64,000 nucleotides of DNA from Pseudomonas sp. UBA5706 (GTDB lineage Bacteria > Pseudomonadota > Gammaproteobacteria > Pseudomonadales > Pseudomonadaceae). Shown here in pieces: positions 1-8,748 of the stretch; position 1 is the stretch's first letter, and each line of letters begins with the position of its first letter. Location of the stretch: the NCBI RefSeq assembly GCF_002419965.1, contig NZ_DIHC01000045.1, positions 1 through 64,000 on the forward strand. Reading direction: 5' to 3'. Both the position numbers and the translations under genes were made by a program. A model generated the notes under the pieces. It was not told the DNA's origin. It saw only the letters and a list, made by a program, of their open reading frames with translations, and ran no database searches.

Positions 1-5
1 TAGTG

Positions 6-325
6 ACGCTCTGCGTGGGAACGCATCCTCTGACGCTCAGCGTCATGCCCCGGTCGATGGCTGACGCACACCATTTGAGACGGCGTTACCACGCGGACGT
101 GGGAACGACCAATTTGACGACTGCCTGGCACTGCCGCACTCACACCGGCGGTTGTACCGGGACGATCGCTCCCACGCTCTGCGTGGGAACGCATCCTCTG
201 ACGCTCAGCGTCATGCCACGTCGACGGCTGACGCACACCATTTGAGACGGCGTTACCACCCGGACGTGGGAACGACCAATTTGACGACTGCCTGGCACTG
301 CCGCATTCACACCGGCGGTTGTACC
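6..325. repeat. Tandem ~167-bp direct repeat overlapping the mrdA 3' end
   Basis: Two nearly identical copies lie head to tail: 6-158 and 174-325, period 167-168 bp, differing by a few substitutions and one single-base indel near 51/218. Each contains the perfect palindrome TGACGCTCAGCGTCA (about 31-45 and 199-213) and the phrase GCTCTGCGTGGGAACGCAT, which belongs to a class of extragenic repeat common in fluorescent pseudomonads. The second copy extends into the last codons and stop of mrdA, so the repeated unit carries the gene's tail. The array may continue left of the window. Confidence 0.85.
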
Positions 326-2241
326 AGCGCTCTGCTCGGCGCGGCGATCTGCACCTTGGGGTTGACCGGCGCAGCGTTCGGGGTTGCGAACTGCTGCTTG
401 AGGTGGCCGTCCTGATCCAGCAACCAGGCGTCCAGAATCTGCCGCACCACAGGCCCCGCCACCCGACCACCCGCCTCGCCATTCTCGATCATCACGGCCA
501 CCGCGATCCTAGGGTTGGCCGCCGGGGCGAAGCCGACGAACAGGGCGTTGTCGCGATGCCGTTCCAGGGTCTTGTCACGGTTGTAACGCTCGCCCTGCTT
601 GATCGCCACCACCTGTGCCGTACCACTTTTACCGGCGATACGGTACTGCGCGCCCTGGGCCGCCGCGCGAGCGATACCACGGGGATCATGCATCACCGCC
701 TGCATCCCCGTGTTGACCTGATCCCACTCGCGGGAATCGCGCAGCACGATATTGGGCATCGGGTGCTCGTCCACCGGCGCCACGCCGCCGATTTCCTTGG
801 CCAGGTGCGGCCGGTTCCATACGCCCTTGCTGGCGATCAAGGTGGTGGCTTGCGCCAGTTGCAACGGCGTGACCTGCATGTAGCCCTGGCCAATCCCGAG
901 GATCACCGTTTCGCCGGGGAACCACGCTTGACGCCGGGTGATGCGTTTCCACTCCTTGGACGGCATAAGCCCTGCGGACTCCTCGAACATGTCCAGAGAG
1001 ACCTTTTGGCCGATGCCGAACATGGTCAGGTAATCGTGCAGGCGGTCGATGCCCAGCTTGTGCGCCAGGTCATAGAAGTAGGTGTCGTTAGAGCGCATGA
1101 TCGCCGCGTAAAGATCGACCCAGCCGTCGCCGCTGTGGTTCCAGTTACGGTATTTGTGGTCGAAGTCAGGCAACTGAAAATAGCCCGGGTCGAATACCCG
1201 GGTCGAGGGCGTGATGACCCCGCTGTCCAGCCCGGCAATCGCCACCTCGGGCTTGATGGTCGAACCCGGCGCGTAGAGGCCGCGCAGCACACGGTTGAAC
1301 AGCGGTCGGTCCACCGAATCACGCAGGGCGGAGTATTCCTTGAAGCTGATGCCGGTGACGAACAGGTTCGGATCGAAGCTGGGCTTGCTGACCATCGCCA
1401 GCACTTCACCAGTGGCCGGATCGATTGCCACCACCGAGCCACGGCGGTCGCCCAGCGCCTGCTCGGCGGCTTCCTGCAACTTGATGTCCAGGCTCAGGGT
1501 GATGCTTTTCCCCGCCACCGGGTCGTGATGGTTGAGCACGCGCAACACACGGCCTTGCGCGTTGGTCTCGACTTCTTCATACCCGACATGGCCGTGCAGT
1601 TCGTTTTCATAGAAACGCTCGACCCCGGTCTTACCGATCGACTGGGTGCCGCGATACTCCACCTGATCCAGCTGGGTCGCTTCTTTTTCGTTGATCCGCC
1701 CGACATAACCGACTGAATGCGCGAAGTGCTCGGCCAGTGGGTAGTGCCGCACGAATTGCGCTTCGACATCCAGCCCCGGCAGGCGAAACTGATTGACCGC
1801 CAGCAAGGCGATCTGCTCCTCGGTCAGTTCATAAAGCAGGGTGACCGGCACGAAGCGGTGCGGCGAATTCTTCATCGCCTTATCGAAGACGATGCGGTCC
1901 TCGTCGGGCAGGTTCAGAAGCTGCATAAGGGTATCGATCACCGCGTGCCAATCCCCTGCCCGCTCGCGCGTCATGGTCAGGTTGAAGCTGGGGCGGTTGT
2001 CGGCAAGGATCACACCATTGCGGTCATAGATCAGGCCGCGTTCCGGCGGAATGGGCAGCACGTGCACGCGGTTGTTTTCAGAAATGGTGGAGTGGTAGGC
2101 GAACTCGGTGACCTGCAGGAAATACATCCGGCAGACCAGGGCAATACTAAGGACAACGACAAAGAGCGCACAGGCGATCAACCGTTTGTTGACCAGCCGG
2201 GTCTCCTTCTCATGGTCTTTTAACGGTATGGGATCAGGCAT
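307..2241 (-). CDS. mrdA: Peptidoglycan D,D-transpeptidase PBP2 (MrdA paralogue)
   Basis: Class B penicillin-binding protein of 644 residues that cross-links peptidoglycan during cell elongation. One N-terminal membrane anchor lies at about residues 20-42, then the dimerisation domain, then the transpeptidase domain with all three active-site motifs: STIK (S327-K330), SND (384-386) and KSGT (538-541). The start at 2241 gives the N-terminus MPDPIPLKDHEK typical of pseudomonad PBP2; an upstream ATG at 2343 would add 34 residues without family similarity. No rodA, rlpA or other elongation gene is adjacent, so this is probably a second, stand-alone copy like those found in several fluorescent pseudomonads, rather than the canonical mrdA-rodA locus. 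Its last codons lie inside a tandem repeat. Confidence 0.9.
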   Translation of the reverse strand: MPDPIPLKDHEKETRLVNKRLIACALFVVVLSIALVCRMYFLQVTEFAYHSTISENNRVHVLPIPPERGLIYDRNGVILADNRPSFNLTMTRERAGDWHAVIDTLMQLLNLPDEDRIVFDKAMKNSPHRFVPVTLLYELTEEQIALLAVNQFRLPGLDVEAQFVRHYPLAEHFAHSVGYVGRINEKEATQLDQVEYRGTQSIGKTGVERFYENELHGHVGYEEVETNAQGRVLRVLNHHDPVAGKSITLSLDIKLQEAAEQALGDRRGSVVAIDPATGEVLAMVSKPSFDPNLFVTGISFKEYSALRDSVDRPLFNRVLRGLYAPGSTIKPEVAIAGLDSGVITPSTRVFDPGYFQLPDFDHKYRNWNHSGDGWVDLYAAIMRSNDTYFYDLAHKLGIDRLHDYLTMFGIGQKVSLDMFEESAGLMPSKEWKRITRRQAWFPGETVILGIGQGYMQVTPLQLAQATTLIASKGVWNRPHLAKEIGGVAPVDEHPMPNIVLRDSREWDQVNTGMQAVMHDPRGIARAAAQGAQYRIAGKSGTAQVVAIKQGERYNRDKTLERHRDNALFVGFAPAANPRIAVAVMIENGEAGGRVAGPVVRQILDAWLLDQDGHLKQQFATPNAAPVNPKVQIAAPSRALVQPPV

Positions 2242-2929
2242 TTCTACAGCTACTCGGTGAAGATGTGAACGACATGCGGCGCGTCCCCTAGGGTTATCCG
2301 GACGCAAATGGCGTGCACCATACCAAGAAGCGCCCGGGTTCATGGGCCGTTCTTCATGAAAATCCTGTCATCTTCACATATCAACCCGATTGGGAGCGCG
2401 CCACGATTGCTGGCCAGTTGGTAGATCGGTCAGGCAATTTGTTGCAGAAATGCTCGCAATCGTCAGATGGCCAGCAGTGCACCCGCCCGAAGGAAAAACC
2501 ATTACAGATCTGTTCCGGGTTCTGACACAGCTTTCTCACCACGCCAAAAACCCCATGGCGCCGCCTTCTCAGCCTCGCAGCACTTTTTTAAACGCCAGCA
2601 GTCCATACTTGCGAACCAACGCGCAAACATAGGATTGTTACGGTATCGACAACAGTTATTTACCGAATCTACTGGATGCAACAGCCGGTAACACATCTAT
2701 GATTGCCAGTGGCGTGAAAAAGATGACAAGCGGTCATGGTTGCTCCCCGCCTAGCGTGCGCCTTTCGCTGGCTGGCCTGCCAGAGACCCGATGTCACACC
2801 CCATGCCCCGCAGACGCCTGTTCGACATATGGCTGTCGAGCCAAACCGTGAAACACACTTACGAACCCGCCTGTTCCCAGACCAAGCTCGCCCTGGCCCT
2901 TTGAACAGTCGCGTTCGCAGGAGCCTTGA
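2242..2929. other. Intergenic region between divergent mrdA and gluconate dehydrogenase genes
   Basis: About 690 bp with no convincing gene; short open frames here lack ribosome-binding sites and recognisable sequence. It must carry the promoters for mrdA (leftward) and the gluconate dehydrogenase operon (rightward). A GGAG ribosome-binding site sits just before the ATG at 2930. I could not assign a promoter or operator with confidence. Confidence 0.5.
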
Positions 2930-3676
2930 ATGACAGACAGATCCAAAGGCCTGACCCGCCGCCAGTTGCTGAAATCCTCAGCCACCACACTGGCCGTTGG
3001 TGCGGCCGCCACGGCCCAGGCTGCTACCGTAGTCGGCGTTCCCGCGTGGGTGCCGTTCGACCATAACGGTCCCATGCACTATGACACCCCAGGCTGGCAG
3101 TTCTTCACCGACGCCGAGGCCAGCGCCGTGGAGGCCATCGTCGCGCGACTGATTCCTGCCGATGACTTGAGCGTCAGCGGCAAGGACGCTGGGTGCGCGG
3201 TGTTCATTGATCGCCAACTGGCCGGGGAATACGGCACCTTCAGCCGCCTTTATATGCAAGGCCCCTTCACCCAGGGCACGCCAATGCAGGGCGACCAGTC
3301 GCAGCTGGTGCCACGCCAGCGCTATCGCCTGGGCCTGGCCGGTCTTGAGGGCTATTGCCAGAAGCAATACCAAAAGAGCTTCAGCGCCCTGGCGCCGGAG
3401 GAGCAGGACAAAGTGCTGACCGGTCTGGATAAAGGCGAGATAGCGCTGGACGGTATCGACGCCAGGCTGTTCTTCCAGCAAGTGCTGGGTAACACCATGG
3501 AAGGCTTCTTCGCCGACCCGGTCTACGGTGGCAACCGCGACATGGTGTCGTGGAAGATGATCGGATTCCCCGGTGCCCGCTACGACTATCGCGAGTACAT
3601 CGGTCTGCACAACCAGAAATTGAACCTGGTGCCGCTATCCATTTCCGGCAGCTCCGCCTGGACCAAGAAGGGTTAA
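2930..3676 (+). CDS. Gluconate 2-dehydrogenase subunit 3 (small, Tat-exported)
   Basis: Small (gamma) subunit, 248 residues, of the periplasmic gluconate 2-dehydrogenase complex that oxidises D-gluconate to 2-ketogluconate. The N-terminus has a twin-arginine signal (TRRQLLK, R10-R11) followed by an Ala-rich hydrophobic stretch to about residue 32. The rest matches the subunit 3 family in length and in its position before the flavoprotein gene. The flavoprotein has no signal of its own, so this subunit probably carries the folded pair through the Tat pathway. A clear GGAG precedes the ATG. It is first of three tightly spaced genes, with 6 bp to the next. Confidence 0.92.
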   Translation: MTDRSKGLTRRQLLKSSATTLAVGAAATAQAATVVGVPAWVPFDHNGPMHYDTPGWQFFTDAEASAVEAIVARLIPADDLSVSGKDAGCAVFIDRQLAGEYGTFSRLYMQGPFTQGTPMQGDQSQLVPRQRYRLGLAGLEGYCQKQYQKSFSALAPEEQDKVLTGLDKGEIALDGIDARLFFQQVLGNTMEGFFADPVYGGNRDMVSWKMIGFPGARYDYREYIGLHNQKLNLVPLSISGSSAWTKKG

Positions 3677-3682
3677 TTCGAC

Positions 3683-5446
3683 ATGGCCAAAAAACTACCT
3701 TCCACGGATGTCGTGGTTGTCGGACTCGGCTGGGCCGGATCCATCATCGCCAACGAACTGGCCGATGAGAACCTCAAAATCATCGGTTTTGAACGCGGCC
3801 CCTGGCGTGACACCGCGGCTGATTTCAATATCGCATCGGCGGCTGACGAGTTGCGCTATAACCGTCGCCAGGACCTGATGCTGCGCACCCGGCAAAACAC
3901 CACGACCATGCGTAACAGCGTCAACGAAACCGCGTTGCCCATGCGCACCTGGGGATCGTTCCACCCCGGCAACGGCACGGGCGGTGCGGGTAACCACTGG
4001 GCGGGGATCACGTTTCGCTTCCAGCCCCACGAATTCCGGTTGCACAGCTACCTGACCGAGCGCTACGGCAAGGAGCTGTCGCCCGAACTGACCCTGCAGG
4101 ACTGGGGCACCGACTGGGAGGAAATGGAGCCGTTCTACACCAAGTTCGACCGTCTGGCTGGCGTTTCTGGCAAGGCCGGCAACATCAAGGGCGTGATTCA
4201 GGAAGGCGGCAACACGTTCGAAGGCGCGCGCTCGGAAGAATATCCGAACCCGCCGACCGAACAGACTTACGCCCCGGTGCTGTTTGCCGAAGCGGCGAAA
4301 AACCTGGGCTACAAGCCGTTCCCGGTACCGTCGGCGCTGGTCTCGCGGCCGTATGTCAACTCGCTGGGCGTGGCCATGGGCCCTTGCACCTACTGCGGGT
4401 TCTGCACCAACTACGGTTGTGCCAACTATTCCAAGGCCAGCGCCATCACCACCGTCCTGCCGGTGCTGATCCGCAAGCCGAACTTCACTGCCATGACAAA
4501 CTGTGAAGTGCTGCGCGTGACCATGGACCCCAGCGGCAAACGCGCCACCGGCATTGTCTACATGGACGCCAACGGCCAAGAGTGGGAACAGCCTGCGGAA
4601 CTGGTGGTCATCAGCGCCTTCATCTTCGAAAATGTGCGCTTGATGCTGCTGTCCGGCGTCGGCCAGCCTTATGATCCGGTCACCAACACCGGCACCACCG
4701 GGCGCAACTATGCCTACCAGACCGCCAACAGCGTGCGCATGTTCTTCGATGACAAGAACTTCAACCCGTTCATCGGCGGCGGCGCCATCGGCATGGGCAT
4801 CGACGAGTTCAACAACGATAACTTTGACCATTCGGGTCTGGGTTTCGTTGGCGGCGGCAGTACCCGCGTAACGCCCATCGGCGCTGCGCCCATCGACTCG
4901 CGCCCTCTGCCGCCCGGCACGCCAGCCTGGGGTTCGGAGTGGAAAAAGGCCACGGTCAAGAACTACGCCAGCACCATGTCCATTGGCTGTGAGGCGAGCA
5001 GTTATGCCACCCGCACCAACTACCTGTCGCTGGACCCCACTTACAAGGACCCACACGGTCGTCCGCTGCTGCGCATTACCTTCGACTTCCCGGAGAACGA
5101 TCGCAAGATGGCCGCGTACGTCACCGGCAAAGTGACGGAAATCGCCAAAAGCATGAACCCACGGCAAATGGTACCCAGCTCGCAAACCGGACACTGGAAC
5201 AGCGCGCCGTACCAGTCTTCGCACATCGTTGGCGGTTTCATCATGGGCGCCGATCCGAAGAACAGCTCGGTGAACAAATACCTGCAGGTCTGGGGCGTGC
5301 CGAACCTGTTCGTGGTGGGTTCGTCGGCGTTTCCGCAGAATCCTGGCTACAACCCGACCGGCACCGTGGCGGCGCTGGCCTTCAAAGCGGCGGATGCCAT
5401 CCGCACCCGCTACCTCAAGCGTCCAGGGGAGATGATCAGCGTATGA
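3683..5446 (+). CDS. Gluconate 2-dehydrogenase FAD/Fe-S catalytic subunit (GMC family)
   Basis: Catalytic subunit, 587 residues, of the GMC oxidoreductase family. The FAD-binding Rossmann motif GLGWAG is at residues 14-19. A cysteine cluster C235-x2-C238-x2-C241-x4-C246 fits the 3Fe-4S site known in the flavoprotein subunits of gluconate dehydrogenase and bacterial FAD-glucose dehydrogenase. The C-terminal GMC domain carries HIVGG and the NPGYNPTGT segment. No signal peptide is present, consistent with Tat hitchhiking on the upstream subunit. The stop overlaps the cytochrome start by 4 bp, indicating translational coupling. The exact polyol or aldonate substrate is inferred from operon type. 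Confidence 0.93.
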   Translation: MAKKLPSTDVVVVGLGWAGSIIANELADENLKIIGFERGPWRDTAADFNIASAADELRYNRRQDLMLRTRQNTTTMRNSVNETALPMRTWGSFHPGNGTGGAGNHWAGITFRFQPHEFRLHSYLTERYGKELSPELTLQDWGTDWEEMEPFYTKFDRLAGVSGKAGNIKGVIQEGGNTFEGARSEEYPNPPTEQTYAPVLFAEAAKNLGYKPFPVPSALVSRPYVNSLGVAMGPCTYCGFCTNYGCANYSKASAITTVLPVLIRKPNFTAMTNCEVLRVTMDPSGKRATGIVYMDANGQEWEQPAELVVISAFIFENVRLMLLSGVGQPYDPVTNTGTTGRNYAYQTANSVRMFFDDKNFNPFIGGGAIGMGIDEFNNDNFDHSGLGFVGGGSTRVTPIGAAPIDSRPLPPGTPAWGSEWKKATVKNYASTMSIGCEASSYATRTNYLSLDPTYKDPHGRPLLRITFDFPENDRKMAAYVTGKVTEIAKSMNPRQMVPSSQTGHWNSAPYQSSHIVGGFIMGADPKNSSVNKYLQVWGVPNLFVVGSSAFPQNPGYNPTGTVAALAFKAADAIRTRYLKRPGEMISV

Positions 5447-6669
5447 AGACTCTTCTGACTGTTTGTGCTGGCGTAATCGGATTGTCCGTGTCGATGGCTC
5501 ACGCCGCGACTGGCGCCGATTCCTACAATCTGGTGGAAAAAGGCCGCTACCTGGCAACGGTCGGCGACTGTACCGCGTGCCACACCTTGCCCGGCAAACC
5601 GCTGTTTTCCGGCGGCGTCGTTCTCGACACGCCGTTCGGCAAGCTGCTCGGCGCTAACATCACCCCTGACCCGGCCAATGGCATCGGTCGCTGGACCTTC
5701 GAAGACTTCCAGAACGCCATGTCCAAGGGCCACGGCCTGGACGGCAAACGCCTGTATGGCGCGATGCCGTTTACCGCCTACACCAAGGTGCTGCGTGAGG
5801 ACAACCTGGCCATTTTCGCCTACCTGAAAACGGTCGATCCAGTGGACACCAAGGTCGAAACTAACCAGTTGCCCTTCCCGTTCAACGTGCGCACCAGCCT
5901 GATCGGCTGGAACTTGCTCAACTTCAAGGAAGGCGAATTCAAGGCCGACCCTCAGAAGTCCGAGCAGTGGAATCGCGGCGCATATCTGGTCGAAGGCCTG
6001 GGCCACTGCGGCACCTGCCATACGCCGAAAAGCCTGACCGGGGGTGATAAAAGCGATCAGTTCCTGACGGGTGCAAATCTGCAGAACTGGGTGGCACCGA
6101 ACATCACTTCTCAGGGCCACGATGGTCTTGGCGCGTGGAACGAGGACGACATCGTCAAGTACCTGAAGACCGGCGCCAACCGCTTCGACATCGCCTCAGG
6201 GCCGATGGCCGAAGAGGTCGAGCACTCCTCGCAACATTGGAACGACCAGGACCTGATGGCCGTTGCGGTCTATCTGAAGGACGGCGCCAAGCCTGTGGAA
6301 GACGCCAAGCCGATTGCGGCCAGCGATGCGTCAATGGTGGCAGGCAAGGCGATCTATGCCGACCGCTGCTCGGCGTGCCACACGCCAAACGGTGAAGGCG
6401 CCCCCAACCTGTTCCCGAAACTGGCCAAGGCACCGCTGATCAACAGTAACGACCCGTCGTCGCTGATCCGCGTGGTGTTGGCAGGCAGTCGTGCCGGCGC
6501 CACGGACGCTGCGCCTACCGCACCGGCCATGCCTTCGTTCGGCTGGAACCTGTCCGACGAGAACGTTGCAGACGTGCTGACCTACGTGCGCAACACCTGG
6601 GGCAACGCCGCACCGGCGGTGTCCAGCGCCGATGTCAAAGACGTTCGCGAGGCGTTGACACCCAAGTAA
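5443..6669 (+). CDS. Gluconate 2-dehydrogenase triheme cytochrome c subunit
   Basis: Membrane-attached electron-transfer subunit, 408 residues, passing electrons from the flavoprotein to the quinone pool. A Sec signal peptide ends at about residue 21 (AHAA). Three CxxCH heme sites are visible at C43-H47, C189-H193 and C309-H313, the pattern of the triheme cytochromes of alcohol, gluconate and sorbitol dehydrogenases. It overlaps the preceding gene by 4 bp (ATGA) and is followed by a strong rho-independent terminator, which closes the operon. Confidence 0.94.
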   Translation: MKTLLTVCAGVIGLSVSMAHAATGADSYNLVEKGRYLATVGDCTACHTLPGKPLFSGGVVLDTPFGKLLGANITPDPANGIGRWTFEDFQNAMSKGHGLDGKRLYGAMPFTAYTKVLREDNLAIFAYLKTVDPVDTKVETNQLPFPFNVRTSLIGWNLLNFKEGEFKADPQKSEQWNRGAYLVEGLGHCGTCHTPKSLTGGDKSDQFLTGANLQNWVAPNITSQGHDGLGAWNEDDIVKYLKTGANRFDIASGPMAEEVEHSSQHWNDQDLMAVAVYLKDGAKPVEDAKPIAASDASMVAGKAIYADRCSACHTPNGEGAPNLFPKLAKAPLINSNDPSSLIRVVLAGSRAGATDAAPTAPAMPSFGWNLSDENVADVLTYVRNTWGNAAPAVSSADVKDVREALTPK

Positions 6670-6683
6670 TCGGCCTCGACAGG

Positions 6684-6720
6684 AAAAATGCCCGGCCCCG
6701 TGATGGGGTCGGGCATTTTT
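6684..6720 (+). terminator. Rho-independent terminator of the gluconate dehydrogenase operon
   Basis: A 16-bp perfect inverted repeat, AAAAATGCCCGGCCCC / GGGGTCGGGCATTTTT with one G-T type mismatch, has a short GTGAT loop and ends in a T run, 14 bp after the cytochrome stop codon. Confidence 0.9.
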
Positions 6721-6777
6721 ATGGACGGCGTTCAGAAGTGTAGGAGCGGTTAACCCTGCGAGCTGTTGAAAACTAAC

Positions 6778-6790
6778 TTGTACGATGTCC
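6778..6790 (+). promoter_or_regulatory. Candidate operator box TTGTACGATGTCC before the lactonase gene
   Basis: This 13-mer lies 54 bp upstream of the SMP-30 start codon and matches 12 of 13 bases of TTGTATGATGTCC at 48773, upstream of an aldehyde dehydrogenase of sugar-acid catabolism. The TTGTAYG half-site resembles boxes of GntR-family (FCD) regulators of sugar acids. Function is inferred. Confidence 0.4.
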
Positions 6791-6843
6791 TATCAGAAGG
6801 TATTACTAGCGACCCGTAAAAAAACAATTCAACGGAGATCACT

Positions 6844-7962
6844 ATGAATTCATCACCTTGCGGCAACACGCGCAGGAGCTTTCTCAAGCAATCACTGGCT
6901 GTCTCGGCCACGCTCGCCACCCTGAGCAGCACTGCCCTGCCCCGCGCGGCCTCTGCGGTCGAAACCCTGAGCCAACGCTACCCGGATCCGCTGATTCACA
7001 TTCTCGACGACAGTTTTCTTCAGCTACGCGTCTTTAACGCCAGCGTCGAAAAACTGGCCACCGGCATGCGCTGGGCTGAAGGCCCGGTCTGGGTAGGCGA
7101 CGGTCGCTACCTGCTGGTCAGCGATATTCCCAACAATCGCATCATGCGTTGGGATGAAATCACCGACACGTTCTCGGTGTACCGCGAAAACGCCAACTTC
7201 TCCAATGGCATGTGCCGTGATCGCCAGGGTCGGCTGATCGTTTGCGAAGGTTCGACGACCACCCGTGAAGGGCGACGCATCACGCGTACCGAACCCAACG
7301 GCACGATCACCGTGCTGGCCGACGGCTTCGACGGCAAACCCTTCAACTCCCCGAACGACATCATCTGCAAGCGTGACGGCTCGATCTGGTTCAGTGACCC
7401 GCCCTTCCAGACCGCCAATGACTACGAAGGCCACAAAATAACGCCCTCGCAGCCACACGCGGTCTACCGCATCGATGGTGCCAACGGCGCGGTTACCCGG
7501 GTTATCGATGACCTCAACGGTCCCAATGGCCTGTGTTTCTCGCCCGACGAAAAAATCCTGTATGTCGTCGAGGGGCGCGCCACGCCCAACCGCCTGATAT
7601 GGGCCATCACTGTCAACGATGACGGGTCGCTGGGCGCACGACGCAAACATATCGAGGGGCTGGAGTACGCCGCCATCGATGGCATGAAATGCGATGAGGC
7701 GGGCAATCTGTGGTGTGGCTGGGGTGGTAACGGCGACCCCAAGGCCGATCTTGAGAAGCTCGATGGCGTACGGATCTTCAACACGCAGGGCAAGGCCATC
7801 GGTCATATCTCATTGCCTGAGCGTTGCCCGAACCTGTGCTTCGGCGGACGTGAAGGCAATCGCCTGTTCATGGCCGGCAGTCACTCGATCTATTCATTGT
7901 TCGTTAATACCCGCGGCGCCACATTGGGGTTTGGGGAGCAGTGGAACCAAAAACCAACGTAA
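6844..7962 (+). CDS. Tat-exported SMP-30/gluconolactonase family protein
   Basis: Six-bladed beta-propeller lactonase family protein of 372 residues, predicted to hydrolyse sugar lactones in the periplasm. The N-terminus has a twin-arginine motif (TRRSFLK, R10-R11) and a hydrophobic stretch to about residue 38. The family metal ligand region is visible: E79 in WAEGPVW, the NSPND segment and NGLCFSPDE. It has its own leader region with a GGAG site (CGGAGATC) before ATG 6844 and sits after the terminator of the gluconate dehydrogenase operon, so it is a separate transcript. It could supply gluconate-type acids to the neighbouring dehydrogenase, but the actual lactone is not determined. Confidence 0.88.
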   Translation: MNSSPCGNTRRSFLKQSLAVSATLATLSSTALPRAASAVETLSQRYPDPLIHILDDSFLQLRVFNASVEKLATGMRWAEGPVWVGDGRYLLVSDIPNNRIMRWDEITDTFSVYRENANFSNGMCRDRQGRLIVCEGSTTTREGRRITRTEPNGTITVLADGFDGKPFNSPNDIICKRDGSIWFSDPPFQTANDYEGHKITPSQPHAVYRIDGANGAVTRVIDDLNGPNGLCFSPDEKILYVVEGRATPNRLIWAITVNDDGSLGARRKHIEGLEYAAIDGMKCDEAGNLWCGWGGNGDPKADLEKLDGVRIFNTQGKAIGHISLPERCPNLCFGGREGNRLFMAGSHSIYSLFVNTRGATLGFGEQWNQKPT

Positions 7963-8262
7963 GCCCTACCACCTCCGCTCAGAGCCCTCTTCCCAGGCAT
8001 CCGCCTTGAAAAACCATTGCGCATCTCGGCCTCTTGGCTGATCTCGGTCAAGGGGGACCAACGGAGCAGACAATGCACTTGAGCTCGGACAACCTGCTTT
8101 CACGACCTGACCACAGACTTACCTGACCGGGCCTTTCACCGAACCGCCTATAGCTGGCAGACCTAAGTTAGAAATATTCCGTAAAGATTTTCGACAACTA
8201 CCTACAGTGCGACTGAAACCCTTGCTATAGGATGTCCGGCTGACTAAAAAGGAGTGTCACGT
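7963..8262. other. Intergenic region before the Hcp cassette
   Basis: About 300 bp without a supportable gene. The base composition falls toward the right end, where the AT-richer Hcp cassette begins. It ends with the ribosome-binding site AAAAAGGAG at 8246-8254, 8 bp before the hcp ATG. No confident promoter was identified. Confidence 0.5.
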
Positions 8263-8748
8263 ATGGCTAACCACGGTTACATGACCATCACCGGCAAGGC
8301 TCAAGGACTGATTTCGGCGGGTTGTTCAACCCAAGATTCTATTGGCAACAAGTGTCAGACAGGGCATTCGGACGAAATCATGGTGCTGTCTTACAGCCAT
8401 AATATGGCAAATGTTGGAAATATTAATAAACCAACACATCATCCAATTATCATAACCAAAAACGTTGATAAGTCCTCGCCGCTTCTGGCTCAAGCACTCT
8501 CATCTAGAGAAGAAATAAACTGCACCCTCAGTTTTTATCGCGTGTCCTCTTTTGGCCTGCAGGAAAAATTCTATTCTATCTCTATCAATGGTGGAATTAT
8601 TGCTGACCTGACACTTGAAATGCCCCACGCTATTTTGCAGAACGACGCCGAACCGCAAGAACATGTCGCCATCCGTTACCGAGACATCACGTGGGCCCAC
8701 CACTCTGCTGGCACCAGCGGATATAGTACGTGGGGAAATAGTGAATGA
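8263..8748 (+). CDS. hcp: Type VI secretion system Hcp-family tube protein/effector carrier
   Basis: 161-residue Hcp: the haemolysin-coregulated protein whose hexameric rings form the inner tube of the type VI secretion system and can carry small effectors. The N-terminus ANHGYMTITGKAQG and the downstream DEIMVLSYSHNM are typical of the Hcp1 family. ATG 8263 is chosen over the in-frame GTG at 8254 because of the strong AGGAG and the canonical MANH start. It overlaps the next gene by ATGA. No other T6SS structural genes are nearby, so this is an orphan hcp-effector island served by a T6SS elsewhere. Confidence 0.93.
   Translation: MANHGYMTITGKAQGLISAGCSTQDSIGNKCQTGHSDEIMVLSYSHNMANVGNINKPTHHPIIITKNVDKSSPLLAQALSSREEINCTLSFYRVSSFGLQEKFYSISINGGIIADLTLEMPHAILQNDAEPQEHVAIRYRDITWAHHSAGTSGYSTWGNSE

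Noticed and set aside
1..325. CRISPR array at the left edge
   Set aside because: Only two long (about 167-bp) near-identical units exist, without short repeats and unique spacers. It is a tandem duplication.
3695..5557. A 620-codon open frame on the minus strand opposite the gluconate dehydrogenase flavoprotein gene
   Set aside because: It mirrors a clear GMC gene with FAD and Fe-S motifs. The translation is rich in R, H, V and G with no recognisable domain, as expected for an antisense shadow in GC-rich DNA.
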